The notes beneath the pieces are model-generated. The model did no database searches. It was not told the origin of the DNA and saw nothing but the letters and a program-made list of their open reading frames with translations. The position numbers and the translations under genes were made by a program. Shown here in pieces: positions 16,401 to 26,538 of a stretch of 64,000 nt of DNA (its first letter is position 1; each line of letters opens with the position of its first letter). The DNA is from Planctomycetota bacterium (GTDB lineage: Bacteria > Planctomycetota > Planctomycetia > Pirellulales > UBA1268), in the NCBI GenBank assembly GCA_003669605.1, contig QWOP01000084.1, positions 1 through 64,000 on the forward strand. Direction: 5' to 3'.

Positions 16401-18335
16401 GCCGCTGCCCGGAACGCACCGCGATCGGCCGAGCAGGCGGCGGGGCTCGCAGCGGTGGCGACGTGGTATGACGATCACCCGGCAGGGGTCCGTGCCCGGG
16501 CAGAACTGGTGGGATTGCTCCCTGGCTTGATTGATTTCGCAGGCCCCGCCAGCGACACTGGCCGCGATCTGGCAATCCGGCGGGAGTTTCTCACGCTCGG
16601 GCTCCGTAGGCAGGGCATCGCGGTGGAGCGGGAGGAGGCAGGCCACGCGCCGGTCGACGTCGATGCCGCCTGGCCGTTCGGCCGGATTGTGGAGCGGCGT
16701 GGGCCGGCTGGACGAGGCGGGGGCGACGAGGCGGTGCGTATTGGGCGAGTGGTGCCAATCCCTGTCGATGACGGTGGTGATTCGCTCTTTCCAGGATTGC
16801 GCCTGGCCTACGACATGCAACAGCCGTCGCTGGTGGCCAGCGACGGATTTGGGCGCCGGATCGGTGAGGCGTTCGGTTTCGAGACGAACGGCCGGTTTGA
16901 CGGCATGGTGACCATGTTTCAGCCAATGGCCACCGAGGCGTCGGTGGTGGGGCGGGTGGTTGTGGCCCGGTCTGGATCCCTCGTGGCAGCGTTTGAGTTG
17001 TCAGCCACGCCGGGGCAGAAGCATCGCCGGTTGTGGAGCCGTTCGGAGGCTGCTGGAAATGGCATCGAAATGCAGATGCCGTTTATGGGGCGAGCGATCG
17101 GTGGCCGGCAGGGACGCTTGGCAAATATCCCGCTGGGAATGCGGATCTCGGAGCCTGACGAGGCGCTGCCCCAGGTGGCGGTGCAGGGCGCCAGGGCTCG
17201 GCTTGTGGGCGTGCCGATTCTGATCCACTCCTCCCTTCAACTCCTCGATCCGGCCAGCGGATCAATTCTCTGGGAGCGTCACCGTCTTCCCGCTGGCGGT
17301 GAATTGATCGGTGACGACGACTACGTCTGCATCTGCCCCGCCAATGGAAAACAGGCCGCTGTGGTGTCGATGACCGATGGCGAGTTGGTGCGGGTCTGCG
17401 ACATTCCCCGCCGCGATCGGCGCTTGATGGCCTGTGGAAGGCGGATCGTGGTCATGGCTGATGGCGGTGACGGAGCAGGAGGCGCCCCGCCCTCACTGGA
17501 GGGAACGGGCCTGGCGATTTCGCTCACTCCGGTGGCACTGCAACTGCTCGATCCGGCCACACTGACCACCGTGCCTCTGGGGACGTTCGCGTCTGAATCG
17601 CGAGTCGCGCCGGTTGGTCCGGAGCGTCTGGCGGTCCTCGAGCCGTCGGGATCGTTGACAATCCTCGACCTCGTCAATGGCACCGTCTGCTTTCGGTGTG
17701 ACCTTCCCGATATGCCGCGCGGATTGGAGCAATTGCGGGTCATCCCGTGGCAGGACCGGTACCTGGTCTGTATCGGTCGCCAAGAGACCGCGGAGGAGCG
17801 GGCCTTGATGGAGAAGGTGGGGGCGATCACGAACCTTCCCCAGCAGGCATCCGTACGGGACGTCAGTCAGCCGGCGACTGGGGCAGTGTGGGCGGTGGAT
17901 CGAACGACCGGCGCCATGCTCTGGCCCGTGCCGGCGACGGTGCTGCGTCACTGCCTCCATCCCAACCAGCCAGAGGGGCTGCCTGTGCTCCTCTTTGCCC
18001 GCCAGATCCAGCCTCCCCGCGGAGGTGACCGCTCGCGGATGAGCGTTTTGTGTCTCGACAAGCGGACCGGGCAGGCAGCCTGCGTGGACGACAAGATCGC
18101 CGCGCAGTCGCACATGCTCTTCGGCTGCGACATGATCGGCGATCCTGCTGGCCACACCGTCGCCATCGGCCGAGGAGGGAGTGAGAATGCCGACGTGATT
18201 CTCGAATTCACTGCCCAACCGACGGCGCCCCGACCGCCGTTTCAGGCCGCCGCCCGCCAGCCGGCGGCGCGGGATGTGCTCTCAGAATTGGAATATTGGA
18301 TCGAAAAAGCCTTTCTCTGGCCCGCGCAGAACTAG
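13419..18335 (+). CDS. Very large exported PQQ-like beta-propeller protein
   Basis: 1638 residues. ATG 13419 is preferred over GTG 13407 because GGGGAG lies just upstream and a signal peptide begins at once (TTLAAVLLVAGIMPLAGYPF). A poly-Ala/Asp/Glu linker follows. Residues about 360-795 and 1265-1560 carry PQQ-like blades with repeated 'acidic-x-x-x-G-x-x-W' signatures (VDFETGKRVWLQ, LSAADGRLIWSQ, LDLRSGAVSWKRP, LLDPASGSILWERH, VDRTTGAMLWPV). Between them, about 800-1075, is a helical TPR-like stretch. No catalytic PQQ-dehydrogenase residues are evident, so a scaffold or binding role in the periplasm is more likely than an enzyme. The following gene is 37 bases away on the same strand. Confidence 0.85.
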   Translation: MARSFQGWNTTLAAVLLVAGIMPLAGYPFVPRGARGQPPADGVRPLDSDAAAAAAAADPPDEAQGDDEKGDDETGQIDDGGGVALPTDRLKERQLDRVRRLIADGRLSDSATLIDEILGGDRDFFFRPASGESTWRSIKSETSRMLGALPAAGREAYELQFRSRAERRLEQAIAAGDSAGVVAVARRWFHTPAGRRATLLAAIEALEGNQPLEAAAWLDRLGAAAGSDEFEPTLSVMRAVAWWRAGERATAVAIIDKTRAERGGAVRIGGRDVIVSFPAGGAAAWLESVAGGPASGHGRKASEWWLHRGDAARNALVTATRPLLVPRYRVPLTRHPEEARLLEQRRKQFADRDLPLLPSGVPLAVDGLLLAHTPMGLLAVDFETGKRVWLQTGGAAASFFEADQTGGDGDDSGDGQTRGALRGVFEDSTSGTLSSNGRLAFAVESDPASLTGPSNVGFNGIFRGQAPVPQSANVLSAYRIDRKGELAWRLPAAEPAAVGVPGGGGGGGLVGGGWYMGAPLPIGDQLFILVEEKGEIRLDVLSAADGRLIWSQPLAELDEDLAIGNRDSHLRRIGGLSPAFSEGVLVCPTGAGTAVAVDLATRTLLWAYNYPRPGEANEMLLPNGVRIRRGNVAGNIAVFNGQITGSQRTTSGWRDSSPILAGGRIVLTPRESEEIHCLDLRSGAVSWKRPRRDGIYVAGVVNGQVVVVGRRGVESLALADGANSWEKPLAFTGGGPSGRGILAEGRLHLPLDTPEVIEINLADGTVAGRSAARGGAVVGNLVAYRGEVVSQGVDSLDVFHQSAALLEKIDTAAKERPADVRMLQWRGQLDIDSGDIGRGLATLRAAHAADPAAVPLSIIRDALLRALERDFATAVPLWREFSDTAGGGRFPEDRIMLRVVVDGFLKRGDLPDAWAALQRYLQAASAGAMAPEGGAGAVPLSGRDTGPGELVLHGSDPLVAVTEQRWVQGRLKRLFSQGSVDVRAEIDRFGDAALAAARNAPRSAEQAAGLAAVATWYDDHPAGVRARAELVGLLPGLIDFAGPASDTGRDLAIRREFLTLGLRRQGIAVEREEAGHAPVDVDAAWPFGRIVERRGPAGRGGGDEAVRIGRVVPIPVDDGGDSLFPGLRLAYDMQQPSLVASDGFGRRIGEAFGFETNGRFDGMVTMFQPMATEASVVGRVVVARSGSLVAAFELSATPGQKHRRLWSRSEAAGNGIEMQMPFMGRAIGGRQGRLANIPLGMRISEPDEALPQVAVQGARARLVGVPILIHSSLQLLDPASGSILWERHRLPAGGELIGDDDYVCICPANGKQAAVVSMTDGELVRVCDIPRRDRRLMACGRRIVVMADGGDGAGGAPPSLEGTGLAISLTPVALQLLDPATLTTVPLGTFASESRVAPVGPERLAVLEPSGSLTILDLVNGTVCFRCDLPDMPRGLEQLRVIPWQDRYLVCIGRQETAEERALMEKVGAITNLPQQASVRDVSQPATGAVWAVDRTTGAMLWPVPATVLRHCLHPNQPEGLPVLLFARQIQPPRGGDRSRMSVLCLDKRTGQAACVDDKIAAQSHMLFGCDMIGDPAGHTVAIGRGGSENADVILEFTAQPTAPRPPFQAAARQPAARDVLSELEYWIEKAFLWPAQN

Positions 18336-18372
18336 GACGAGCCCCGCCGGTCTCACCGTGGAGTCCCCCCGC

Positions 18373-19452
18373 ATGCCAGGAATCATGGTCTCTCCGCAGC
18401 ATCGTCACCTTTCGGTGATGGTTCTGGCGGCACGGTTGATTGGCGTCGGGATCGTCGCTTGGGCGCTGTGCGCTGCGGCGCCGTGCAACGCAGCCGGTGA
18501 CGAGGCCCGCGATAAGGTTGTTTCTCGGGGCTTGGACTGGCTGGCCAAGAAGCAGTCGCGGCGCGGGAGTTGGTCGGCGAACGAGGGCCGCTATCCGACG
18601 GCCATGACGGCGCTAGCCGGGACGGCGATGCTCATGGAGGGCTCCACCACCACCCAGGGGCGGTATGCGGAGCCGGTCCGTCAGGCGGTTGACTACCTCG
18701 TGAGCCGCTCGCGGACCAACGGGCTGATCGGTGATCCCAAGGGGGACGACCGCTACACCTACGGCCACGGTTTCTCGATGCTCTTCCTGTCGCAAGTGCT
18801 CGGAGAGGAAGAAGACGAGCGGAGGCGTGAGGAACTGGTGCGGGTGCTCGCCAAGGCGGTGGAGTTTTCCGGCCGCGCCCAGACCGCCGACGGCGGTTGG
18901 GGATACGTCAGTGCCAAGGACGGCAATAATTTCGATGAGGGTTCGACCACCATCACCCAGGTGCAGGGGCTGCGCGGCTGCCGCAATGCCGGCATCCCCG
19001 TGCCGCGCGAGATCATCGACAAGGCGATCGGCTACATCCACAAATGCACGATGCCCGACGGCGGCGTGCAGTACAGTTCCAAGGGGGGGGGAGGACGCCC
19101 GGCGATCTCCGCGGCTGCCATCGCCTGCCTGTTCAATGCCGGGGAGTACGACGATACCCACGTGCCGCGAATGATCGATTACGCGGAGAAGCATCTGGGA
19201 AACATCGCCAACAACGGCTTCGGCCATTGGCATTACGCCCACTTCTACTACGCCCAGGTAATGTACCGGGAAGGGGGCAAAAAATGGCAGTCGTACCGTG
19301 ACCAGATCAACAAGCGGCTGGTCGGCGAGGCCCAGGAAGACCGCGACGGTCTGTTTTGGCCGCAGGGATATATTGGACCGGTGTACACCACCGCCACGAA
19401 CCTCACGATTCTCCAGTTGGACAAGGGCACCCTGCCGATCTACCAACGTTGA
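18373..19452 (+). CDS. Exported prenyltransferase/squalene-cyclase repeat protein
   Basis: 359 residues from ATG 18373 (ATG 18385 possible), with signal peptide [20 protein letters not shown]. The mature part is an alpha/alpha-toroid: repeated helices with [22 protein letters not shown] and [11 protein letters not shown], like the QW motifs of squalene-hopene cyclases. It is about half the length of a true cyclase and I see no DxDD catalytic motif (the nearest acidic cluster is EYDDTHV), so cyclase activity is unlikely. Such exported toroids are common beside MoxR operons in planctomycetes. A nine-G run (19083-19091) lies in the coding sequence and encodes consecutive glycines. Confidence 0.85.
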   Translation: MPGIMVSPQHRHLSVMVLAARLIGVGIVAWALCAAAPCNAAGDEARDKVVSRGLDWLAKKQSRRGSWSANEGRYPTAMTALAGTAMLMEGSTTTQGRYAEPVRQAVDYLVSRSRTNGLIGDPKGDDRYTYGHGFSMLFLSQVLGEEEDERRREELVRVLAKAVEFSGRAQTADGGWGYVSAKDGNNFDEGSTTITQVQGLRGCRNAGIPVPREIIDKAIGYIHKCTMPDGGVQYSSKGGGGRPAISAAAIACLFNAGEYDDTHVPRMIDYAEKHLGNIANNGFGHWHYAHFYYAQVMYREGGKKWQSYRDQINKRLVGEAQEDRDGLFWPQGYIGPVYTTATNLTILQLDKGTLPIYQR

Positions 19453-19549
19453 TTTGCCGCTTCCCCGCCAGCCCCGTCCAGTCGGTATCGTTGTCCGAGT
19501 CCGACACAGGCCACGCCGGCAATCAGCCGTCCCCGTCCCGGAGCCATTC

Positions 19550-20608
<1,059 letters not shown>

Positions 20609-21547
20609 GGCGATCTCCCGAATCGCGCGGCTTGAACTCCGCGCCCGGGCCGTCGTTGAGGGAGTCTTGGCTGGCCTCCATAAGAGCCCCTACAAGGGGC
20701 AGTCGGTGGAGTTTCTCCAGCACCGCGAGTATGTGCGCGGTGACGATCTGCGCCGTGTCGACTGGAAAGTCTGGGGGCGTCAGGATCGGTTCACCGTCAA
20801 GGAGTTTGAGGAGGAGACGAACCTCCGCCTGACGCTGCTCGTCGACGGTTCGGCGAGCATGAACTACACATCGGGGGCGCTTTCCAAGTACGACTACGCC
20901 GCGACGCTCGCCGCCAGTCTCGCTTGGTTGGCACTGTCGCATGGCGATGCGGCCGGTTGCGCGGTCTTCGACGACAAGGTGCGGGCAGCGGTGCCGGCCC
21001 GGACGAAGCGGACGCAGTTGACCAGTATCGTCGAGGTCCTCGAGTCGCCGCGGGGGGGCCGACCGACGGCCTTCCTCCCGGTGCTCCGCGGGCTGGCCGA
21101 GACCCTCCCGCGCCGTGGAATGGTGGTGATCCTCTCCGATTTGTTGGGAGATCGTGAAGGGATGTACCAGGGAATGCAGTTGCTGCGCAAGCGCGGCCAT
21201 GACATCGCCATGCTCCACGTGATGGCCGACGACGAGATCGATTTTCCCTTCGAGGGGCCGACGCGGTTTGAGGGGCTGGAGATCCCGGACGCCATCGCCT
21301 GCAATCCTCGGGCCCTCCGCGAAGGGTATTTGGCTGCGGTGGGGGAGTTCCTTACCGCTGCCCGCCGCCGGTGCGCAGCGGCGAAGTGCGATTACTCACT
21401 GATCCGCACCAGCGAACCGGTGGACACGGGCTTGGTCAAGTTCCTCTCCAGACGATCGAGCATGGCGGTCTGATTTCCTTCGTTCTTAGCATGCTTTCTT
21501 GAGGTGTCTCTCCCTTTTGTTCTGCCGCTTTTTCGCGGAGTCACGGC

Positions 21548-23923
21548 TTGCCGACGTTCGATTTTTTTCCGCTGCTGTGGTGGGGGCTGCCACTGGTGGC
21601 AGCGCCGATCATCATCCACCTCATCAACCTGCTCCGGCATCGCCGCGTGCCGTGGGCGGCCATGGAGTTCCTCCTCGCCAGCCAAAAAAAGTACCGCACC
21701 CGGGTGCTGCTCAAACAGTTGCTCCTCCTGGCGCTCCGTGTGCTGGCGATCGCCGGGATCGTGTTGGCGATGGCACAGCCCCGTTGGACCCACGCTCTCG
21801 GACACCTCCTCGGCGGCACTCGCACCGCACACGTCGTGCTCCTCGACGACAGTTACTCGATGGGGGACCGCACTCCGACGGCGGCGGCGGCGGGAGGCTC
21901 GGCCTTCGAACGAGGCGTGGGGGTCGTGGAGCGGATCTGTGGCGAACTCTTGGCCACGCGTGGCCGGCAGGAGATCGCCGTCGGTCGGTTGACGCGGCTG
22001 AGCCAGACGAGCTCCGGGCTGGGCGTGGCCGATCCGCCCGCGGACGCCGAAGAGCGCTTCGACATTCCCCTCCAAGCGGCAACGCCGGAGGTGGTGCAAA
22101 GGATCCGCGATGCACTGGCCCGCTTCGCTCCGTCGTCGAGCGACGCAGGGCCCCGTGGGGCGCTGGCGGCCGCAGCCGAACTGTTCGGTTCCGGGGGGGG
22201 AACGAAGACCGCTCATGTGGTGTGGTTGGTGAGTGACTTCCGTGTGGCCCAGTGGCAGTCCGCGGACGACACCGTCGCGCTGGTCCGCAGGCTCGCTGCC
22301 GATGGAGCGGAGATCAGGCTCATCGACTGTGCTGCCGATGGCCCGGCCGCGGCGGAGATTTCAGGCGGCGGCGAGGACGCCACGGCAAGCGCCCGGGGGA
22401 ACCTGACGATCGAGCGCGTGGAGATGGTGGGAGGGGTCCCGGCCAGTGGCGTTCTGGTACCGATGGAAGTGGCCGTTCGCAATAACGCTCCTTGGCCGGT
22501 GCGTGGAGTTGCTGTCGATCTCCGCGAGGATGGCGTTCCGCGGCCGGGGGTGAGGCTTGAACTGGTGCCTCCCGGTGCCACAGCGGTGCAGCGGTTCGAC
22601 GTCCGTTTCCCCAAGGCCGGCGGCCATACAGTGGAGGCCCGCCTGCCTGTCGATGTGTTGGCCACCGACAACGTCCGCACCGCCGTCATCGAGATCGTCG
22701 ACCGGGTCGATGTGCTGCTCATCGATGGTGCCCTCGCAGACGGCGTGGCCCCCGCTGCGTCCCGTGGTGGCGACGCCTTTTACCTCTCCACGGCCCTGGC
22801 TCCAGGCGCGGGAGCGCCGACGGGACTGCAGCCGCGGGTCGAACCCCCGCGGTCGCTGGCGACGCTCGATCTCAATACCTTCGACTGCGTGTGGCTCCTC
22901 GATGTGGAGCGGCTTGACGGCCCTGAGGTAGCGGCCTTGGAGGCGTATACAAAAGGGGGCGGGGGAGTGGTGTTCTTCGTCGGTCCGAGAACGAAACCCG
23001 AGACGGTCAATCGGACGCTGTACCGCGATGGGGCCGGTCTCTTCCCAGCGCCGCTGGCAGGTGCTGTCGATCTCCTCGCTGATACCGCCGAGCAGCGGCC
23101 CGACGTGGCCGTCGAAGAGCATCCGGTGGTGGCTGTTCTTTCCGGACAGCGCAACCCCTTGCTCGATGCTGTCCGGATCGATCGCTTCATGGCGGTGCAG
23201 CGGGGCTGGGAGCCTGCCGCTGGCAGTGGCCTCCGCCGCCTGCTGTCACTGCGCAATGGCGCCCCGTTGATGCTGGAGCAGTCGTTCGGAGCCGGGCTCG
23301 TCGTGGCGGTGTGTACGACGGCCTCGCCATCGTGGAACAACTGGTCGCGTGGCAATCCCAGTTGGGTGGTGGTGATGCTCGAGTTGGAGAGCCACTTGGC
23401 ACGGGGCAGGCGCCGGGCAGAATCCCTCCCTGTCGGCGCTGGGATCACCGTGGGCCTTGATCCGGCCGTCGATGGCTTGGAAGTTGATTTTCTCCTCCCC
23501 CCCGATGGGACTGTTGTCCATCAGGTGGCCCGGGAGCGAGGAGTGGAGCGAGACACGGGAGCGAGTCGGAATGGATCCTCGGCCCGGATGGCAGCCACGC
23601 TGCCGATCACCGACGTGGCGGGGGCCTATGCCGTCCGCTGGCGTCGTAGCGATGGCCAGGAACGGGAGCGGGTGTTTGCCGTCAATGTCGATCCCGAGGA
23701 GGGGCGTCTGGAGCGGGTTGGACGCGAGGGGCTCGATGCCTCGTTGGCCGGTATCCCTTTCCGCTACGAGAATGCCACGCTCATGGATCCCGGCTCCAGT
23801 GCGCTTGCGGGAGTGTCGTTGGTGACCCCGCTGCTGTTGATCCTGCTGGGGCTGTTGCTCTTGGAGCAGGTTGTGGCCTACTCGGCGAGCTACCACCCCG
23901 CCCGCCGTCCATCCTCCGCCTGA
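21548..23923 (+). CDS. BatA-like membrane protein with VWA domain
   Basis: 791 residues, starting at TTG 21548 because the double-helix N-terminal BatA domain begins there: LLWWGLPLVAAPIIIHLINLL, the RHRRVPWAAMEFLL signature and a second helix around residues 57-77. A VWA domain with metal-site motif LLDDSYSMGD is at about residue 100. The long central part is beta-rich with CARDB-like and GATase-like stretches (VDVLLIDGALAD, VVFFVGPRTKPETV), and a C-terminal helix (LVTPLLLILLGLLLLEQVV) makes the large domain periplasmic. It lies in the MoxR operon between DUF58 and a second VWA membrane protein, and probably works with both on the envelope. Confidence 0.88.
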   Translation: MPTFDFFPLLWWGLPLVAAPIIIHLINLLRHRRVPWAAMEFLLASQKKYRTRVLLKQLLLLALRVLAIAGIVLAMAQPRWTHALGHLLGGTRTAHVVLLDDSYSMGDRTPTAAAAGGSAFERGVGVVERICGELLATRGRQEIAVGRLTRLSQTSSGLGVADPPADAEERFDIPLQAATPEVVQRIRDALARFAPSSSDAGPRGALAAAAELFGSGGGTKTAHVVWLVSDFRVAQWQSADDTVALVRRLAADGAEIRLIDCAADGPAAAEISGGGEDATASARGNLTIERVEMVGGVPASGVLVPMEVAVRNNAPWPVRGVAVDLREDGVPRPGVRLELVPPGATAVQRFDVRFPKAGGHTVEARLPVDVLATDNVRTAVIEIVDRVDVLLIDGALADGVAPAASRGGDAFYLSTALAPGAGAPTGLQPRVEPPRSLATLDLNTFDCVWLLDVERLDGPEVAALEAYTKGGGGVVFFVGPRTKPETVNRTLYRDGAGLFPAPLAGAVDLLADTAEQRPDVAVEEHPVVAVLSGQRNPLLDAVRIDRFMAVQRGWEPAAGSGLRRLLSLRNGAPLMLEQSFGAGLVVAVCTTASPSWNNWSRGNPSWVVVMLELESHLARGRRRAESLPVGAGITVGLDPAVDGLEVDFLLPPDGTVVHQVARERGVERDTGASRNGSSARMAATLPITDVAGAYAVRWRRSDGQERERVFAVNVDPEEGRLERVGREGLDASLAGIPFRYENATLMDPGSSALAGVSLVTPLLLILLGLLLLEQVVAYSASYHPARRPSSA

Positions 23924-23931
23924 CCCACGCC

Positions 23932-26538
23932 ATGACTGCACTCCCCATCATTTCCAGCCCAGTCCAGCCGCTGGTGTCCGCCATTGGAGGCGTCCAGCAT
24001 CGCATCGCAAGCGCGCTGGTCGATGGATTCTCGCAGTGGTGGCAGATGCCGCTGTTGGTGGTGGGATTGGTGGCGGTGGCGGCGTGGATTTCCTGGATGT
24101 ATCGGAGGGATGCAGCGGAACTCCCGCGCGGCGTCGGTCTGCTCTTGGCCGCCTTGCGGCTCGGCGCCATGGCGGCCTTGGTTGCCGCTTTCTTTGATCT
24201 CCAGCGGACGGCTGAACACGAGATTGTTTTTCCATCCCGCGTGGCCGTGATGGTCGATTCCAGTGCCAGCATGACACTCCCCGCCGGCCTCTTTCAGGAT
24301 GGCCCGTTGCAGACTCCGGTGGCCGGAGAGACTGCCGCCAACCGGGCTCAGCGGGCGCTTGATGTCCTCCAAGGTGGTGGGCTGCTGGCCGCTCTCGCCC
24401 CGCGGCACGAGGTCTCTGTGTGGCGGTTCGATGCCGACGCCGAATCAATCACGGTCCTCGCGGTGGCAGGTGGCGAAGCAGCCTCCGCTGGCGAAGCAGC
24501 CTCCGCTGGCGAAGCAGCATCCGCTGGCGAAACAGCCTCCGCTGGCAGTTCCACGGAGAAAGATCGGGGAAGCGACGAGCCAGCGACCGCGCCGGCGGGC
24601 GATTGGCGAGCGCAGCTTCAGCCGCGTGGATTTGAGACGCGAATCGGCGAGGCGCTTCTGCGGGTCGTCGATCAGGAGCCAGCCGGGGCGCTGGCTGGCG
24701 TGATCCTGCTGACAGACGGTGGGAATAACGCCGGGGTCGATCCGGCGGCGGCAGCCGGGGCATTGGTCAAAGCGCAGGTGCCGCTGTTTGCCTTCGGCGC
24801 CGGCTCCGAGAGGTTGCCAGCCAACGTCCGCGTTGCCGACATCCTCGTGCCATCGAGGGTCTTTCCCGGAGACCGGTTCTCCGTGCAGGCCTACCTTCAG
24901 TCGCAGGGACTTGTGGGCCAAACGGTGAAGGTCGAACTGGCTGAACTCCCCGACGCGGTGCCCTCCGGTGCCAGGCCAGTGGAGGGGGGGCGTGTGCTCG
25001 ATGTCTCCGAGGTGGCCTTGGCTGCCGACGGCGAATTAGCCGCGGTGCGTTTTGACATTCCCGGCCTCGAGACACCGGGAAGACGGAATCTCGTGATCCG
25101 CGTCACCGCACCGGCGGCTGACCAGAATCCCCTCGACAACCAGCAGACGGCCGAAGTGGAGGTTGTCGATCGGGTGACGCAGGTGCTCCTCATGGCAGGC
25201 GGCCCGACTCGGGAGTACCAGTTCATGCGGAATGTCTTGGAGCGGGACAAGAGTTTTAGCGTCGACGTGCTCTTGGGGACGGCAGTCCGCGGAGCGTCGC
25301 AGGATGCGCGGCGGATTCTGGAATCGTTTCCGGCCACGGCCGAGGAACTCTCGACCTACGATTGCATCGTGGCCTTCGACTTCGATTGGCGGTTGCTCGA
25401 TGCTGCGGCCCAATCGCGTCTGGAACGCTGGGTGGCGCGGGAGTCGGGAGGGCTCGTGCTGGTGGCAGGCAACATCTTTATGGACGCCTGGCTGGCAGAC
25501 CCACAGACCACGCTCATCCGTGGCTTGTATCCCATCGAACTCCGCCGAGCAGGGCAGAGCCTCGTTGATGAACCGGCCGGGTTTGAGGAGCCGATGCCGC
25601 TGCAGTTCACCCGCGACGGTCAGGAGGCGGAGTTTCTCTGGCTGGCCGGAAGCCGAATCGCCAACCAGACGGTGTGGAGCGAATTCAAAGGGTTCTACGC
25701 CTGCTTCGACGCCGCCGTCGCCAAGCCGGGAGCCACGGTCTACGCGCGAGTGCTGCCCCCGGGCCCCGCCGGGCCGCGGGGCGACGGCCTCGGTCCAGAT
25801 GGCAACCGCGGCAAGATCGCTCTCGCCGGGCAGCTGTACGGCTCTGGAAACGTCTTTCACATCGGCAGTGGCGAGACCTGGCGACTGCGGGCCATCGATG
25901 ACGCCCTCTTCGAGCGCATCTCGACACAACTGGTGCGGCATGTCTCGCAAGGGCGACTGCTGGCCGGCTCCCGCCGCGCCAGGCTGATGGTGGAGCGCGA
26001 TCGTTATGCGGTGGGGGCCAACGTCTTGGTCCGTCTGGTGACCGCCGACGGTGACGGTGCGGCGGCCTTGTCCACCGCCACCTGTCGGGCGGAAGGACCT
26101 GACGGGGTGCCGGTCCGCGTGCCACTCTCTTCCGACCCCGGGCGCCCGGGGGTCATGCAGGGGGGCTTCATCGCCTCACGCGAGGGGGGATGGAGGATCG
26201 ATGTCGATCTTGGCGATGGGTCTGGAGAGATGCTCTCGCGGAGGATCCAGGCCCGCCTTCCGGACCGCGAACTGGAGCGGCCCAGGCTCGACCGAGGGCT
26301 CCTCGAACGGCTCGGTGCGTTGACCGGGGGTGCGGCGCATTTCTTGGCCGATGCTCCCTGGGGAGCGGAGGAGTCGGCGGCCCTCGCCGCTAGGATCCCC
26401 GATCGATCGCGGCGTGAGTACGAGACCGGCGCCCCTGACGGCACCTTCAAACGCCGCCTCAACGCCTTCCTGCTCGCCGCTGGAACGGGGCTCTTGTGCC
26501 TGGAATGGATCATCCGTCGCTTAGTGAAACTGGCCTAA
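23932..26538 (+). CDS. VWA membrane protein with GATase-1-like domain
   Basis: 868 residues from ATG 23932, eight bases after the previous stop. Two N-terminal helices (LLVVGLVAVAAWISWMY and LLLAALRLGAMAALVAAFF) precede a VWA domain with MIDAS motif VMVDSSASMTL near residue 107. A run of four AASAGE units (24472-24543) interrupts a loop of this domain. From about residue 418 there is a class I glutamine-amidotransferase-like fold (VLLMAGGPTREYQFMRNV, YDCIVAFDFDW) without an evident catalytic Cys. One C-terminal helix ends the protein. It is paralogous in design to the protein upstream; the pair probably forms a membrane complex served by MoxR. Confidence 0.87.
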   Translation: MTALPIISSPVQPLVSAIGGVQHRIASALVDGFSQWWQMPLLVVGLVAVAAWISWMYRRDAAELPRGVGLLLAALRLGAMAALVAAFFDLQRTAEHEIVFPSRVAVMVDSSASMTLPAGLFQDGPLQTPVAGETAANRAQRALDVLQGGGLLAALAPRHEVSVWRFDADAESITVLAVAGGEAASAGEAASAGEAASAGETASAGSSTEKDRGSDEPATAPAGDWRAQLQPRGFETRIGEALLRVVDQEPAGALAGVILLTDGGNNAGVDPAAAAGALVKAQVPLFAFGAGSERLPANVRVADILVPSRVFPGDRFSVQAYLQSQGLVGQTVKVELAELPDAVPSGARPVEGGRVLDVSEVALAADGELAAVRFDIPGLETPGRRNLVIRVTAPAADQNPLDNQQTAEVEVVDRVTQVLLMAGGPTREYQFMRNVLERDKSFSVDVLLGTAVRGASQDARRILESFPATAEELSTYDCIVAFDFDWRLLDAAAQSRLERWVARESGGLVLVAGNIFMDAWLADPQTTLIRGLYPIELRRAGQSLVDEPAGFEEPMPLQFTRDGQEAEFLWLAGSRIANQTVWSEFKGFYACFDAAVAKPGATVYARVLPPGPAGPRGDGLGPDGNRGKIALAGQLYGSGNVFHIGSGETWRLRAIDDALFERISTQLVRHVSQGRLLAGSRRARLMVERDRYAVGANVLVRLVTADGDGAAALSTATCRAEGPDGVPVRVPLSSDPGRPGVMQGGFIASREGGWRIDVDLGDGSGEMLSRRIQARLPDRELERPRLDRGLLERLGALTGGAAHFLADAPWGAEESAALAARIPDRSRREYETGAPDGTFKRRLNAFLLAAGTGLLCLEWIIRRLVKLA
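24472..24543 (+). repeat. Four tandem 18-bp repeats inside the VWA gene
   Basis: Units begin at 24472, 24490, 24508 and 24526. The first two are identical (GGCGAAGCAGCCTCCGCT) and the others differ by one base each. Each unit encodes Gly-Glu-Ala/Thr-Ala-Ser-Ala, so copy-number change keeps the frame. This is a candidate variable-number repeat in a flexible loop of the VWA domain. Confidence 0.9.

Noticed and set aside
24472-24543. Short tandem repeats considered as a CRISPR array
   Set aside because: Units are adjacent without spacers and lie in frame within a coding sequence.
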